This document shows positions 23,463 to 36,260 of a stretch of 64,000 bases of DNA, piece after piece; within the stretch, counting starts at the first letter, position 1, and each line of letters begins with the position of its first letter. The notes beneath the pieces are model-generated. The model worked only from the letters and a program-made list of their open reading frames with translations. It searched no databases and had not been told where the DNA came from. Made by a program: the position numbers and the translations under genes. The DNA is from Struthidea cinerea (lineage: Eukaryota; Chordata; Aves; Passeriformes; Corcoracidae), in NCBI GenBank assembly GCA_013397865.1, contig VZTI01000687.1, forward strand, positions 1,591,559-1,655,558, read 5' to 3'.

Positions 23463-26400
23463 GTGTGTTTGTTACGCAGCATTTATTGCTCTCTAATGCA
23501 TGCAAGATGTTTGCTTCCTGCATGCTTCAATTTACCGTTTTTGCCCTGAACTGCACTTTGTTGTGTTTGGATATGTAGGGAACTTTCAATATTAAGTTTC
23601 AATGTGTTAATATGAAGGAAACTCAAGAAAACTCTTTCTTGGGTGGAATTCATCAGGTCCCCACCTGGATGTTTTGGGTTGCTGTGGCTGCACGAGGCTG
23701 GTGTGCCCATGGTGGGAGCGACCTCCTGGATTTTCCATCATTTATACTGTTTATACTGAATATTCAGGCTCAGAAGCAGAAATTACTTGGGGTTGTTTGG
23801 TTTTTCTGGGATTATTTACTTGAATACCAGTAAGGAACTGTCAAGGCCTTGGTGATCAAGACTTGACAGCGGCGCTGTTTTAAAAATCAGTCAGGCTTTT
23901 CAGGTGTCCAACTTCCAAACTACTTAGGGCACAAGGGGAAATGTAAACATTGTTCTGTTATTCAACCTACAACATAAGAGCACTGAGTTTGACAAGACTC
24001 CAGGTACCCCCATGTCCCGTCCTGACTGAGATCAGACGCTGATATCCCTCCCCAGTGACATCCAATCTGGTAGGTTTGTTTTCACTCTAACAATTGGCCA
24101 CTGTCAATGTTGGTTACACTGCTTCGTGCCTGCCCTGCCGGAGCTGCTTCCAGGAGGATTTCACTGCCTTTCTCAGGATTCAAGCTTGTAGTAGTTCTTT
24201 CTTAAATACAGTCAGGGTGTATTCAAATACAAGTTCAGGTGTCTGCTGCATTTATTTAATCTGTGCAAGGAGGGAGGTGATTTCCGATATTCTTTTGAAC
24301 TTTGTATACTTTGTATCAAAACATTTTTTTTTTTTTAGGTAGACGTATGTCATATTAAAAATTGTGAAACTTTTTGTTATGGAATTGGCTACGTTGGATG
24401 AGGCTGTTTGCAGGGCGCAAAGTTGGTAGCAGAGCATGAGATGAATTTCAGGTTGTGCCATGGACAGACTTTACACTGGACAGAGTGGGAAATGGAGCTA
24501 ATGAAGCTGGAAGTGCTCATTGCAGGAGCTGTGTACATATGGAGGGCCTTGGTAGGGGGGAGGCTGATGAGCTCCAGGATTATTACTGAGAGCAGAACTT
24601 GGTGTCTTTGTTCTGCACTGATCTGCAGGGAAAGCAGAGTGGGAGCCATCCCCTCTGCCTCCGGTGAGCACAATCCATGTTATACCCAGGAATGGCAAGG
24701 CCAGGTCTGGCAAATGCCAATGGTCTGCCTCTGCAACAGCGTAACATTCATAATTCTAATTTGAAGTATGAGATGTTATAAGAATTATAAGCAGTAGTAA
24801 ATGTGCTCTGACCAGGCAGGAAAGAATTACTCCTGACCAGCTGGCAGAGCTGGATGTAGAGCAGGACCCTGGACTTCGGTGTAGTTCAAATTAAGCTGGA
24901 TTTCTGCATTATATTATTTTTATAGTCTCTTCCCATCTGACAGAGATCTCTATTTTCTTTGCTGTTTCATACACTGTTCACAGCTCACTCCACTGCCAGG
25001 GAACAGTTGTGCCATGATGGTTCAGGGCTCCCCAGGCTGGTGGATGTGATGGTCCTCCCCAGCATCCAAGATGAGACAGCTCCTTCCCAAAATCCTATTC
25101 TCTCTCATGCTGCACTGAAAGACTTCTTTGCCAGTCCCAAAAGCAGCAGGGAAGTGTTTCCATCTTGAATAGTTTGCTTCTCTTTATTTACCTTTGGCCT
25201 CTGGGTCAGGAAACCTTAATAATTTCCTTTTTATTAATTTGATCCATAGTTCCTAGTAATTACCATAAATTAAGCCTGCTGGGGGGAAAAACACAGCCAA
25301 TAAACTATAGGAACTGCTGGCTTTATGTGGGTAACGTCAGTACCTAGAGGATTGTTTCCTGCAGGTCGGTCCCTTGGTTGTTGTGATTAACTTGAGATCA
25401 GCAGAGAGTTTCCCGTCCACCTTTTAAATGAGGCTCGGACATGCCAGGAATTCTGCTAATGCACAGGGCCCAATTAAAGGTTTAATCTTGGTGTGAAATG
25501 AACTTATTCCTGCCCCTGTGCAGGTAGTGAGTATTTCCCAAGTGATGTTTCTCTCCGGTTTGTATGAACTTGACTGGAGACACCAGTGTGTCCTTCCCGA
25601 TGGCATTCACACCAGTGAGGTGACAGCAGCAGCCATGGATCTATTTCTAACACCTTGGGGCTTGGAGTAGGGATGAAGATAGAGCTTTACCTCCCAAGAG
25701 CAAAGGAAAATAATAATCTGGATTTGCAGGGGGAAAATATATGGTGTCATTTTGCAAAGACCCTGCTTTGGTTCTCCTTAGCAGCTCCTTTGGGATTGGG
25801 TCGCTCAGAGCATGGTGGAGAAAGTGGGAATTAAAACAAGCCCATGGGATGAGAGGCTGCCTCCAGGAGCCCGCAGAGGCCCCACTAGTAAAGGGTTGCT
25901 GGTTTCCTCTTCGAACTGGGTTGAAGCCAGGCATTCCTGAGTGGCACCAGTCCTCCCAGCGCTGGAGAGGAAACATTCCCGTTTGTGAGCTGTGGAAGTG
26001 CATGCCTAAGCCAAAGGTTACCAGGCTGAGGTGATATTTTTGCATTCCTACAATGTCTTAGCTTTTTTAAATTAAATTCTTGCAACATGAGGATTTAATC
26101 CCTCCTGGTATATATGGCGTGTGTGTGTGTGCGTGTGCACGCGTGTGCATTTTTTTTCCTACAAAAATTTCATCAGGCAAGTTATTTTTGTTTTTGGATG
26201 TTGGCTCAGATACAGGGTCAGTAACTTCCCACCCAGAGCCTGTGGAAAAGGGTTGGGGTTTGAGGCCGAATAGAGGGTCAAGTTTTAGGGCTGTGCTTGA
26301 GTTGAAACTGGATCTGGGGTTGAGAGCCGCTAGGGATGAAATTTGTTGAATTGTTCTTGAATATTTTTTATTAAAAATAGTGTAAATAAGCAGTTTTCCT

Positions 26401-28321
26401 TTGCCCAAGAGCAGAGTTCTACCACATTGAAAATGGTCCTAAGAAAATTAGTGGTTTCCAGCATGGAATTGGTTTCAAAATCCAATCCCAGAAGGGTAAG
26501 TTTGGAGTCACATACTCAAAATTAAGCCCCAGCAAAACAAAAAGCATTTTGATTATAGTATTGTGAGGGTGGGGGAGGAACACAGGCTGTGCCCTGATCC
26601 TGATAGCAAGGACTTGGAAACTTCTTGGGATCAGAGAGGTGCTGTGGGACACCACAAAGAGCTGCAGGCAGAGCCCAGGCTGTGCATCCTGGGCTCCAGG
26701 AGCAGATATTCCAGCCCAGGGTTACTTAAATGAACTCAAAGCTTTGGCTTTGAGCAGGGGCTGTGCCTCTGGTTGCTCTGAGCTCACATGCTCTCTGCCC
26801 TGCTTCTGTCACCAGATGAAGGTGGTGGGTTTTTCTTGGGGAACAAAGAAGTTGTTAACTCAGGCTGTGATCTGGTTTCTTTTCCCTTCTGCTGAGCTGC
26901 TCTGCCAGTGTTGAGATAATCAGGTTGATTAAACCCACCTACACCAATGCCCTAGAGAAAATACCCACAGCTGCTTCTGCTAAGCCAAGGAACCCTCTGC
27001 TCTGGCCATGCACAGGGGACAGCTCTGCACCTGGTTTGAGCCATGGGAGAAAGATGAACCAGGCCAGCAGCACTGGGACACAAGTGCCCAACTGCTCTAA
27101 GCCAGGGCTCAGATTTTAAGCACAAACCTTCTACTGAGGTGCCCTTAAAAATCTGTCTTGATCATGCTGGAGAACAACAGTATTGCATTTCTGAGGAGTT
27201 TTTCCTCCACTGAACTGTTCAGCCTGAGCTAAGACCTGTGTTAATGCCATGGAAGTGCCCATGTGTGCTCTGCTAATTCCTGGACAAGGCTCTGTCCTGG
27301 ATGAAGGTGTCTTGGAGCAGAGATGCTCAGATGAAATGAGGGGCATGGTGTTCCATGGTTCCCTTCTGGTGGCTGCACAGCTGAGGACATCCCTCAGAGC
27401 AGCTGGCATGGCCACCTTGGGTTTGCTTAGTGAGGGGAAGGGATGTCCTGAGCTCTCCCCTTCCCTTTCTCAAAGGAGCCCATGCGATGGGAGAAAAGGC
27501 AGGTTCTGCTCAATGAAGATATCTCTGTTTCACCACTGCTTCCTCCTTTGGAAGAAAAATGATTCCTCCAGGTCTTGACATCTGCTGCTATTTAAAGGAT
27601 CATCATCATCACCACTCCAGCCCTCCTGAGGCCTCAAGGTATATAAAACCTTATTTTTCCCAAATTTTTGATTGAAAACAGATATTACATGATGGTGTCC
27701 CTTTAAATGCCATGTCAGTGGTGGGAAGCTTATTAATTAATGGTTCTGCAGGACAGAAGCTGGGGGTGACTGGGGAGGGCAGGTGGAAGGTTTTAGGCAG
27801 ATTTTAGCTCCCCTGGGACAGGTGGGTGGTGACCACCTGTGGACATCCTGCAGGAGGAATCTGCAGCGCTTGCAGGTCTCTGCTGGTGCTGTTATTTGCA
27901 TTATCCAGGGATTCCCTTTTGACCTTTAGCAGTTTTTATTTGGGCTCTGGTGGATGACTGAGTCAGAGGAAGAATTTCTCAGGTTAGCAGACCCCTCTGC
28001 TACTTGTCACCCCCATCATACACCCACGTGCACACCCCTGTGGCTGTGGAACCAAGGGAGCAATGGGAAAGTGCACCTGGAAGCTTCTCAGAGGGTCCAA
28101 GCTGTGGAAAAAGCTCATAAAACACCTCCTTGAAGCCTGTCTCTTGTGGGAGGCTGTGTGTAACCTCCATCCTCACCCTCCATCAGGTGGCTTAGATGGG
28201 GGGAGTCTGCAGCTACAGACACGCTCTTACTGTAACAGCCCCGCACTGCGGGGATCCAGCAGCTCTCACTCTGTATTTAGAGTTTGCAGGTTCAGTGGTA
28301 GTGGTAATTATTTATTGATTT
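23463..28321. other. intergenic, no gene recognised
   Basis: No coding similarity. At 25,160-25,340 there is an AT-rich block with several TTAAT, TAATTA-like and CAATAAA words that could be a conserved element, but this cannot be judged without alignment. A GT repeat lies within. Confidence 0.7.
26118..26149. repeat. (GT)n microsatellite with CG interruptions
   Basis: Alternating GT/GC purine-pyrimidine steps (GTGTGTGTGTGCGTGTGCACGCG) form a potential Z-DNA stretch of about 32 bases, followed by a T run. Confidence 0.9.
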
Positions 28322-28514
28322 GCAGGGTGGCAAGGCCCTGGCAAAGGGTGCCCAGAGAAGCTGTGGCTGACCTATGCCTGGAAGTGTTCAAGGCCAGGTT
28401 GGACAGAGCTTGGAACAATCTGGGATATTGGAAGATGTCCCTGCCCATGGCAGGGGGTGGAATGAGATGGGCTTTGAGGTCCTGTCCAACTCAAACCATT
28501 CTGGGATTCTTCTA
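28322..28514 (+). mobile_element. CR1 LINE 3' fragment, plus orientation
   Basis: GGGTGCCCAGAGAAGCTGTG, GTTCAAGGCCAGGTTGGACA, CCCTGCCCATGGCAGGGGGT and AACCATTCTGGGATTCT are in the order of the CR1 3' end. The copy is 5'-truncated. Confidence 0.95.
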
Positions 28515-31500
28515 ATTGCAAGCACCTGAGAAGTGAATTAGTGCTCTGAAACCAATGAAAGGAGGCTGTGATCAGCCTGCTGTTTTGATTACGTCCTTTA
28601 GCAATACCCTTCACAAATTAAAATTTGGATTGTTCAGCTCAGTGTAAGGAGATCCACCCCTGCCTCTCCCTGCTCAGCCTCCTGCCATGTCCTTGCACCC
28701 TCACACACAGGGCAAATTCAGAGACTTTACTGATTGCTGAGTTATGGTGCTTGAAGCTGATTGGTTTGACACACAGCCACGAGCTTTCACCTTTAGGCAT
28801 GCTGGGTTCCCTTCTTTTTCCACATCTAAGGTGTTTGTCTTGTGTGAGTTTGTCCTTAGGAAGCCAATTCCTTTGAAAGGCACAAGGAGTGGTTCTAAGT
28901 TAGGGAAGTCCTACGATGGGACTGTGCTCTGATGCTCTGTCACCTTTGTCTCCCTCCACAGGCTCTCAGCAAATAACCTTTCAATTGCCAGGGCAATAAA
29001 AGATGTCAGGGGTGATTAAAGATGTGGCAGCTGGTGCTCTGCTCTATGCAGTCAAGTCCTTCAGATTTTCCTTGATTCCCACTGGGACAGAATTTTCCAA
29101 TACTCATTACCAGTCTCCAGCACTCCCTGAGCAGGCTGAAGGCGTTGAGCACCTGACAGGATTCAATCCAGGTTGAGCACATCTCTTCAAGTTTCCTATT
29201 CCCATCCATCTGATCATGTCCATCCCTGCCGTGCTGGATGTCCTGCCCCTGGGCTGAGCTGGGAGCGTGTGGTCCTTGCACAGTGCCTCGAGTATTGCTT
29301 ACATCTGGTATGTTTTCCATGCAAAATGGGTTTTTAAGAAATAAGGGTTTTTTAAATGGACTAAAAAATTTTTACCAGGGCATCTGGTATTGCAAATATT
29401 TGAAAATGTTGAAATTTTTTCTTTCCTGGCAGTAAAAACAACCCAGCTTCTTGCCCACTGCAGTCCAAGAACTATTGAATATGTTTTAAAACAGATCGTT
29501 TGGGGAGTTTATATAACTTTTTATGGTTCTGAACAGAAGATACTTTTCTCCTTAGAACTCGTTCAGAATCCTAAATTATAGTTGTTGATTTCTTGGCTTA
29601 TGGGGAGCTATGTGATTTACACCAGTTAAGAACGTCAGAAATCTTCAAGAAACCTTTGAAAGTGCAAACCAGAGGAAGATGAGCTTTTGTTTTCCTTCCC
29701 AGATATTCACATCCTTGTTGCAGACTACGCCTGGATTCACTCCATTGCTATTGTGAACTGTGAGACTTTATCCAATCTCCATTCCCCAGGTAGCTGGAGT
29801 CAGGCACTGCAGAGAGCAACTTGAAGGTTCCCCAAGCAATTTGAAGGGCTCTGAGGGAATCCAACCCCAGGGATGGGGCTGCAGCTGCTTCAAGCTTTTT
29901 CCAGTTATTTTTTCCTGAGAATGACTATAAGGTCACAAGATCTGGGTTTTTTTTTTTTGTGTGTGGCTTTCTGACCTACTGAATCATGATATTTTTTATT
30001 GTTTTTTTTTTTCTCATGCCTGTTGTACTCAGATATACCTTTTACAGAAGCTGAAAGAACCTCCCTGGGCTGAAGGGAGGAATTGGACCTCCATCTCTTG
30101 CATCTCAGCTGAGGGCCTTGACAACTGCATATGGTACAGACAGGGGCAACACTAATGCTTTTTTAAAAATATATTTTTTTTTAAGTGCAGGGGGAATAGG
30201 AATAGGAAAAATAATTTTAAAAAATCAGCATTTTATCCGCAACTGATCCCATGCCTGCGTGCTGGAAAACCCTCTGTGTGTGACAGCTCCCTGTGCCCAG
30301 GTGCCAAACTATCTTGGGAAACTCCAAATACCGCTGGGGTATTTTTGCACACAAAACCAGATGAGTTTTCAGCTTATTGTGTGCCTGGACAAGTCCTGGT
30401 GCTGGCAGCAGGAAGGTGGCAGGAATAAGGATCAAGGGATGGGCCCGGGAATGCCCCCAGAGACAGCTCGTGCCTGGCCATGCTCATGGCCAGCACTGCA
30501 GTTGCTGTAGCTGGAGCTTGCTGATCCATAGATCCATCACCCCTCTGAGCCAGGGTATGATGGCTCAGGGATGTAAAAATGACCAGAAATCTAGCCCTGT
30601 GCAAGGGAGGGTGCTGGTGGAGGATCCAGCCTGGCCCTTGAACCCAGCAGCCTTGGCACAGCCACAGCACCAAACCACATCCCTGGCCAGTCCTGCTCTG
30701 CAGTCTGGCCTCGTGCCCAGGTTGTGAAAGTGCTATAAAAGCCAGATACGTTGTTTTGGCCTTAATGTTTGTCCCATGGCATTTAAGAAAAAAAGAAAGG
30801 AAAAAAAATCTGGAAAAGCACAGAAGGATAAAGTCCTGAGATATTTGGTTTAGTTAGATTTATTCACGTGCTTCTGGGCTTGTCTCTGCCTGCTGCTGGT
30901 GTCAGGGTTTCTGTCACCCTCCCTGGCTTTGCACGTGCAGTTCCACAAACATTACTCACATGCAGACCTATTCAGTGACACTTTGGTTCAGTACAGCACA
31001 AGCCGGACACTTACAGATGTCCATCATTCACTCTTCTCCCCCCAGCCTTGATAACCCGTAGCTGGAGCATATCTGTCCAGAAGTGAAATTCACTCCTTGC
31101 TTTGAACACAAAGTGCTGAGGCATCTGCCACATTCCTTCCTGATGTGTTCCCGTGGTTGGCTGCCCTCATCCCAAACCAGATGTCTCCTCTCTGATTTGA
31201 ATGCTGCTGACTTCAGATTCCTGCCTTCTTCTTCTGCCTGTTCCTGAGGGAGGTGAGGAGCTCCAGGTTGTTGGATACCCAGGCTGCCACTGCTACCCAA
31301 TGAAGCAGCCGCTATCAGGGTCAGAGCAACAGCATCATAAAACACTTTAAGCAAATTCCTTCACTTTGTCCCTTGGCTGTGATGGCCATTTAGTGGGAGC
31401 AAGGCTTTCATGTGCACAGCCCTGGTCTGGTTTTCCCATTGCTGACTCTTTTTGAGCCACCTGCTTGGTAAAATGATGGGGGTTTGTCCTTAGTTCAATT

Positions 31501-32081
31501 TTCCTCCTCTTATGAAGAGATAAATCTGTTAGAGTGTGTATTTTCATTTCCCCTGCCCTTTTTTGTTTAATATCATGCCATAATTATTCCACAGTTTCAT
31601 CTTGCCACAATGCTGGTTGAGGCTAAACTCATCCAGTTTTTGGTTGAGCAATGGATATTCTTTCTACAAAAAGTTCCTGATGAGATGAGGGGAAGGCAAG
31701 GGACAATCTGACTACCAGCACTCGTGAATCCAGTGGATGAGTCCTCATGAACAAGAAACTTGAGATTTTCTTATCAATAGTGTAAAGCTCACGCTTGGTT
31801 TTGTTTCTCAGCTGCATGTACAGAACAACATCTCTTTTCTCTGCAGTACTGTCCTTTCACCTCCTTCCCCTGTAAATTTTGCTCTCAATTTAATTTATTT
31901 GCAGTCCTACCTTTGGTAGGCGAGGCGGAAACACGGGCAGAGCGTGAGATTGATCTGATCCCACAAAACTCTGCAGCTTTTGCTTTCAGGATTGAATGAA
32001 ATGGGCTCTTCTAAATGGAGGGGGAACCTGGTCTCAGCTCATTTTAAACAAGACTGGCATCTTCTGAGCACTTTAAAATTG
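28515..32081. other. intergenic, no gene recognised
   Basis: Mixed non-coding DNA with poly-T runs at about 29,947-29,960 and 30,003-30,014. Nothing coding or repeat-derived was recognised. Confidence 0.7.
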
Positions 32082-32190
32082 TAGAATCACAGAATGGTTT
32101 GTGTTCGGAGGGATCTTAAAGATCATCCAATTCCAACCCCTTTGCCACAGGCAGGGCCACCTTCCACTAGACCAGGGTGCTCAAAGATTT
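32082..32190 (-). mobile_element. CR1 LINE 3' tip, minus orientation
   Basis: TAGAATCACAGAATGGTTTG, GATCTTAAAGATCATCCAAT and CCACTAGACCAGGGTGCTCA are the antisense CR1 3' end. It forms an inverted pair with the copy at 33,138. Confidence 0.95.
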
Positions 32191-33137
32191 AAAGGAAGCA
32201 AAGATGTGTCCATAGAGCCAATGGAAGTATTTGTGCTCTCTCCCTCCCCGTAAGTACATCGCAGTAACTCAGAGGAGTAGCACGTGCTCACTTACAGAAG
32301 ATATGCTATAGAAGAGTTATCACTCATCAGAGGAGATGTGGGCTTAATGCAAAAAAGACCCTGAGATGGATCAGCACAGCCCATAGCTGAAACATGTTGT
32401 GATACCCCTGGGTAAAGATCAAACTGTAAAGGTCTTACCGACATCTGATTCTCCTCAGTTTTAGTTGGATCCAAATCTAGCAAAAGGGCATTTTTATGTC
32501 TGGTCACAGTCCAAAAAGATATAGCAAAATCACCTGGAGTTACAAATGTGTTGCAGAACCTGTCCCTAATCACATTAAGAGCTCTAAACTGTAAGGCTCG
32601 ATTGTTTGCCAAATGAAATATTCTCCTCCGGTATTTGCAGAAAGGAATTACAGTCTGTGAGTCATGTTTTTCATTTGGTATTGAAGTACAGTTTCTGTTT
32701 TACAGACCCAATCCTGAGCTTGGGGAAGAAGTCATTAAAAAGGCTTTGTTTTGTTGGGAAATAAGAGCGAGGTTGACAGGTCTCAGACAATGTATTTTGG
32801 GCTCTCAGTTTGCAGCTGGGCTTTCAAGCCCTTGAGGTTCCCAATGTCAGGTTTTCCTCTGGGGGTCTCAGAGAGTTGGTGGGGGCTGTTGGATTTGAGG
32901 TTGTGCTGAAATAAACAGAAAGGCCATGTAATCTCAGGGCTTTGGTCTCCAGAGCTTCAGTGGCAGCTCCTAAGGTTGAGAGGCTCTCTGCAAAAATGTC
33001 TGGTGGGTCCCCAGTGACCACTGGACTCTTACTCCAAGCTTGAAGTGCCTCTAGGCCTTCCTTTTGGCCCACTCTGATATTAGCTGGCCACCAGCCATGG
33101 AGTCTGGGCTGGAGCTCTACTGTGGTTTGCACATGAA
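32191..33137 (-). other. unidentified segment between inverted CR1 ends
   Basis: About 950 bases between two oppositely oriented CR1 tips that are truncated at almost the same CR1 position. The minus strand has two open frames of about 100 codons (32,612-32,292 and 33,132-32,824) whose composition is less repetitive than most chance frames here. I recognise no family. It may be unique DNA or an unrecognised old insertion. Confidence 0.35.
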
Positions 33138-33240
33138 CTCCTGGTCTAGTGGAAGGTGTCCCTGCCCATGGCAGAGGGGTTGGAATGAGATGGTCTCTAG
33201 GGTCCCTTCCAACCCAAAACCATTCTGGGACTCGGTATCA
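33138..33240 (+). mobile_element. CR1 LINE 3' tip, plus orientation
   Basis: GTGGAAGGTGTCCCTGCCCA, GGTTGGAATGAGATGGTCTC, TTCCAACCCAAAACCATTCT are the CR1 3' end. It starts at the same internal CR1 point as the inverted copy at 32,190. Confidence 0.95.
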
Positions 33241-35780
33241 CCCAATAAACTGATATGAATTGGGTTACATGGAGCTCTTGCAGTGGACAGAATGTGGGGG
33301 ACAGTGAAATCCAAGAAAGGAAAACATTCAAAGCACCAAGTCACTGCTGAGAGGAGAAGCAAGGCAAGATGGTTGAGATGGCTCCCAGCTCCCAGCCATG
33401 GAGGGTGGACCTTGCACAGACAGCCCAGAGCTGTGAGAGCAGAGCCAGCTCCAGGGACAGTGGGAGATGCCCTTGGCTCAAACCAGAGCTGCTGCCGGGT
33501 TAACTGCCCATCACACCACACTTAATATGCTGAAGGAAATGCTTGCTCAGAGTCACCCTGTGTCCCACAAGAAGGAGAACCCAAACGGCCTTTACACCAC
33601 CTCATCTTTAAAGTTGGGAGCAGGAGGGGTGGGCAAAGCCCTGTCATCCCTCAAAAAAAGGGGAGCACATCCCCCTGGGCTGCCCGGAGGCCACAGGCTG
33701 CCCCCAGCCTGCCCCCTCCTCATCCTCAGGGAGGAAGGAAGCACAGGTCAGCAGTCATGCCTGGGAGATTTTGGCCTGACTTCTCAGTGTCTTAATATAC
33801 CCCAGCTGGCAGCAATAATTGGAGAGTTATTAAATAACTGTCTGCAGTGACATACAATCTGCAGAGCACTGTAACAGTTATTTTTCACTTGCTTCCCTCT
33901 ATCTCAGCGTGTCTCTATCTCCCCATCCTACCCCACTGCTGTTCCCAGGAACAATTTACTGTAGTGATTGGAGGGCAGTGAGATCTTCTCCAACAAAGAA
34001 ACTACTTTATTTTCTGCCATGGTTAATGCCCCAGTTTAATGAGTCCTTCATATCATTCTCACCACCCTAAATTAAAGGGTAGCCTGTGCAATTAAACTGT
34101 TTAGCTTCCAGAATGCCCCTCACAGTTATCTGCAAAATGGGTTGAAATGAAGCTGCTACTACCATTGCTCATACTAAAACTGGCAAAGGGAGAACCACTT
34201 TCATCTCCTTATTTTTAGTAGTGTGCCTTTACTTTCAATTAAACTAATTATTTGTACCATCTTGTTCCTGATTGTTGTCCCATGAGATTTTCCCAACCAG
34301 GAAAAATTTTATGCAATACATGACTGTAGATGCTTAGGCCTTCATGTTTGTGTCTTTTGGGAATGAGGAGAGAGCTGGGATTTGCAGTTCTTAGTCCAAT
34401 GTTTATCAGTATTAAACCAGAGTAAAGTTAGTTTGCAGTGGATTCACTCCAGATTTAAGCTGTTAGATGATACTTGCTCGTTTTTTCCTTTACTTTTTAG
34501 ATCAGAATTTGCTTTTTCCTTTATTTTTTAAATGTAGAAGTTTCATGAAGAAAAGAAGTTCCCCAAAACCCTTCTCCCCAAATGTCTTCTTTGCATCCAG
34601 AACCTGATGCTGTATTCCCAAAGGTCATATAACAACCTGCACGAAGAGCATCCTTGAGGATCTGTTGATTCTTTTCATCAGCAGCTGCTTCACCCACCCC
34701 TGGTATTCATCCCACTCAAGATGAAAAGTGGCTGCTTTTCAGGGATTGGAAAGAGGTTTGTCACTGCTTGGGTTGGGAGCAGAGTGGGAAGCCCCCAGAA
34801 TGTCAAACAATAAGGCTCTGCAGCAACCCAAGGAATTCTACTTGTGATGCTTCTGCAGGAAATTTCTTCCTGCCTCAAACCTGTTGAGTTCCAATATTCA
34901 TTTTAATGATCTCATTTTATAAATAATGGGAAACAAAACAATGCATTCAATAGAAATGAGATTAGAAATAGGAGGGGAATGAATTACAAATGCAAGAGCC
35001 TGTATTTATTCCAAGGAAGATAAATCTCATTTTAAGTGGTCTCCAGTGAAACAGTGTCTTGCTAAGACTAAAACAAAGTAAATCTGGTTTTGTTGATAAA
35101 TAAAAGGGTGAGGCAGTGGCAGGGAATGTTTTCTAACCCTAGCTGGTTGTCATAGTATCCTGGGGCTAACGATACCTGGGTTTTACTCCTAGCCTGGCCA
35201 CTGTCTCTCTGCAGTAAATAATTTAACACCCTGTGCTGGAGTTGAGGCACAAGCTGGAAAATCCAACTACAGTGAACAAATTACATCAGGGTGTGACCCT
35301 TGGTAAAGCTGTCACTGACAGGATTCTACCACAGCAGGGTGAAGGAGTTTGGGGTGCATCATGAATTGGAAGGTGGAATTAGTGGCATTTCAGCAGCCCA
35401 TGCACAATTTGCTTCAGAATGTTGTGGGAAAGGCTGTTGGTGGGAGACCTTTTAATCTGGGGCTGGATCTGGCACAGCGATGCACCTCTTGTGTGTCACC
35501 CAATGTAGACACAACATCAGCAGCAGCTTGAAAATTTTCTTTGCTTTTCCTCTTCTGTGATTTGGTCAGATTTTCTGTCCACATGAGTAACAGGCAGGAG
35601 AAAAGATGTTTGCTCTGCAGAACTCTCACTGAGTCCTTTCTCCCTGTGATCCTGGAGCTGCAGTGAGGAAGGGACCGTACCAGGGATTGATAAGAGGGTC
35701 TGAACTGCAAACGCCAGCTCAGCAGGGAGGTAACACCATCACTGTGTTCTCACCTAATTAAAAACACATTGTCCCTGTGT
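33241..35780. other. intergenic with candidate conserved non-coding blocks
   Basis: No gene. Two AT-rich, non-repetitive blocks, about 33,955-34,270 and 34,890-35,050, carry clusters of homeodomain-type cores (for example CAATTAAACTAATTATT near 34,238-34,254). They are the sort of sequence that proves conserved in gene deserts around developmental genes, but conservation cannot be tested here. Confidence 0.5.
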
Positions 35781-36260
35781 CCCACACCTGGTGACTCGGA
35801 GGGAAGCGCTGGCTTCCCTGCAGTGGGATGGATGGGGTGAGGTATCCCCAGAAAGAATGTACACCCCGGCGCTGGCACGCGCCGAGCCGGGGTTCGTAGA
35901 GCTGCTCCAAACAACGCCACCATCAGCAGCCTCATGGGCTGGAGCTGGAGAGCGGCCGACCCTCCTAGCTGGGAGCTAATGTTTCCCTTCAGGATTGCAT
36001 CATTAGATTCGAACTGAGTCATTATGAGGCGATTTGGGAAAACAAGTTGGAATTCATTACCGAGGAAACACGCTGGAGCTGTTGCAAGAGCCTCCTGTCG
36101 GGTGTCGGGTGGGTGCTCAGAGGCACCACCAGCGCCTCGCTCCCGGGACGAAGCACTGCTCTGCCCTCCTTGGCAGGAGCCAAGGTCCGTGCCCAGTGTA
36201 GGCTGGTGCGATTCTTCTCTTATTCCACCCACACCTGCCTCCTGATCCTTTCTGCCACTG
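35781..36260. promoter_or_regulatory. small CpG-rich patch, candidate regulatory element
   Basis: CpG density rises locally (CCCCGGCGCTGGCACGCGCC and GTCGGGTGTCGGGTGGG among others) in otherwise CpG-poor DNA, with a homeodomain-rich AT core between (35,975-36,060). An inverted repeat ACCCCGGC ... GCCGGGGT spans 35,863-35,893 with a nested GGCGC/GCGCC. Open frames on both strands (up to 172 codons) reflect few stops in GC-rich DNA. A distal enhancer or orphan CpG island is likelier than a gene. Confidence 0.4.

Noticed and set aside
35886..35905. GGGGTTCGTAGAGC, considered as a tRNA or SINE B box
   Set aside because: It deviates from GGTTCGANTCC at key positions and no A box or cloverleaf arms are found upstream.
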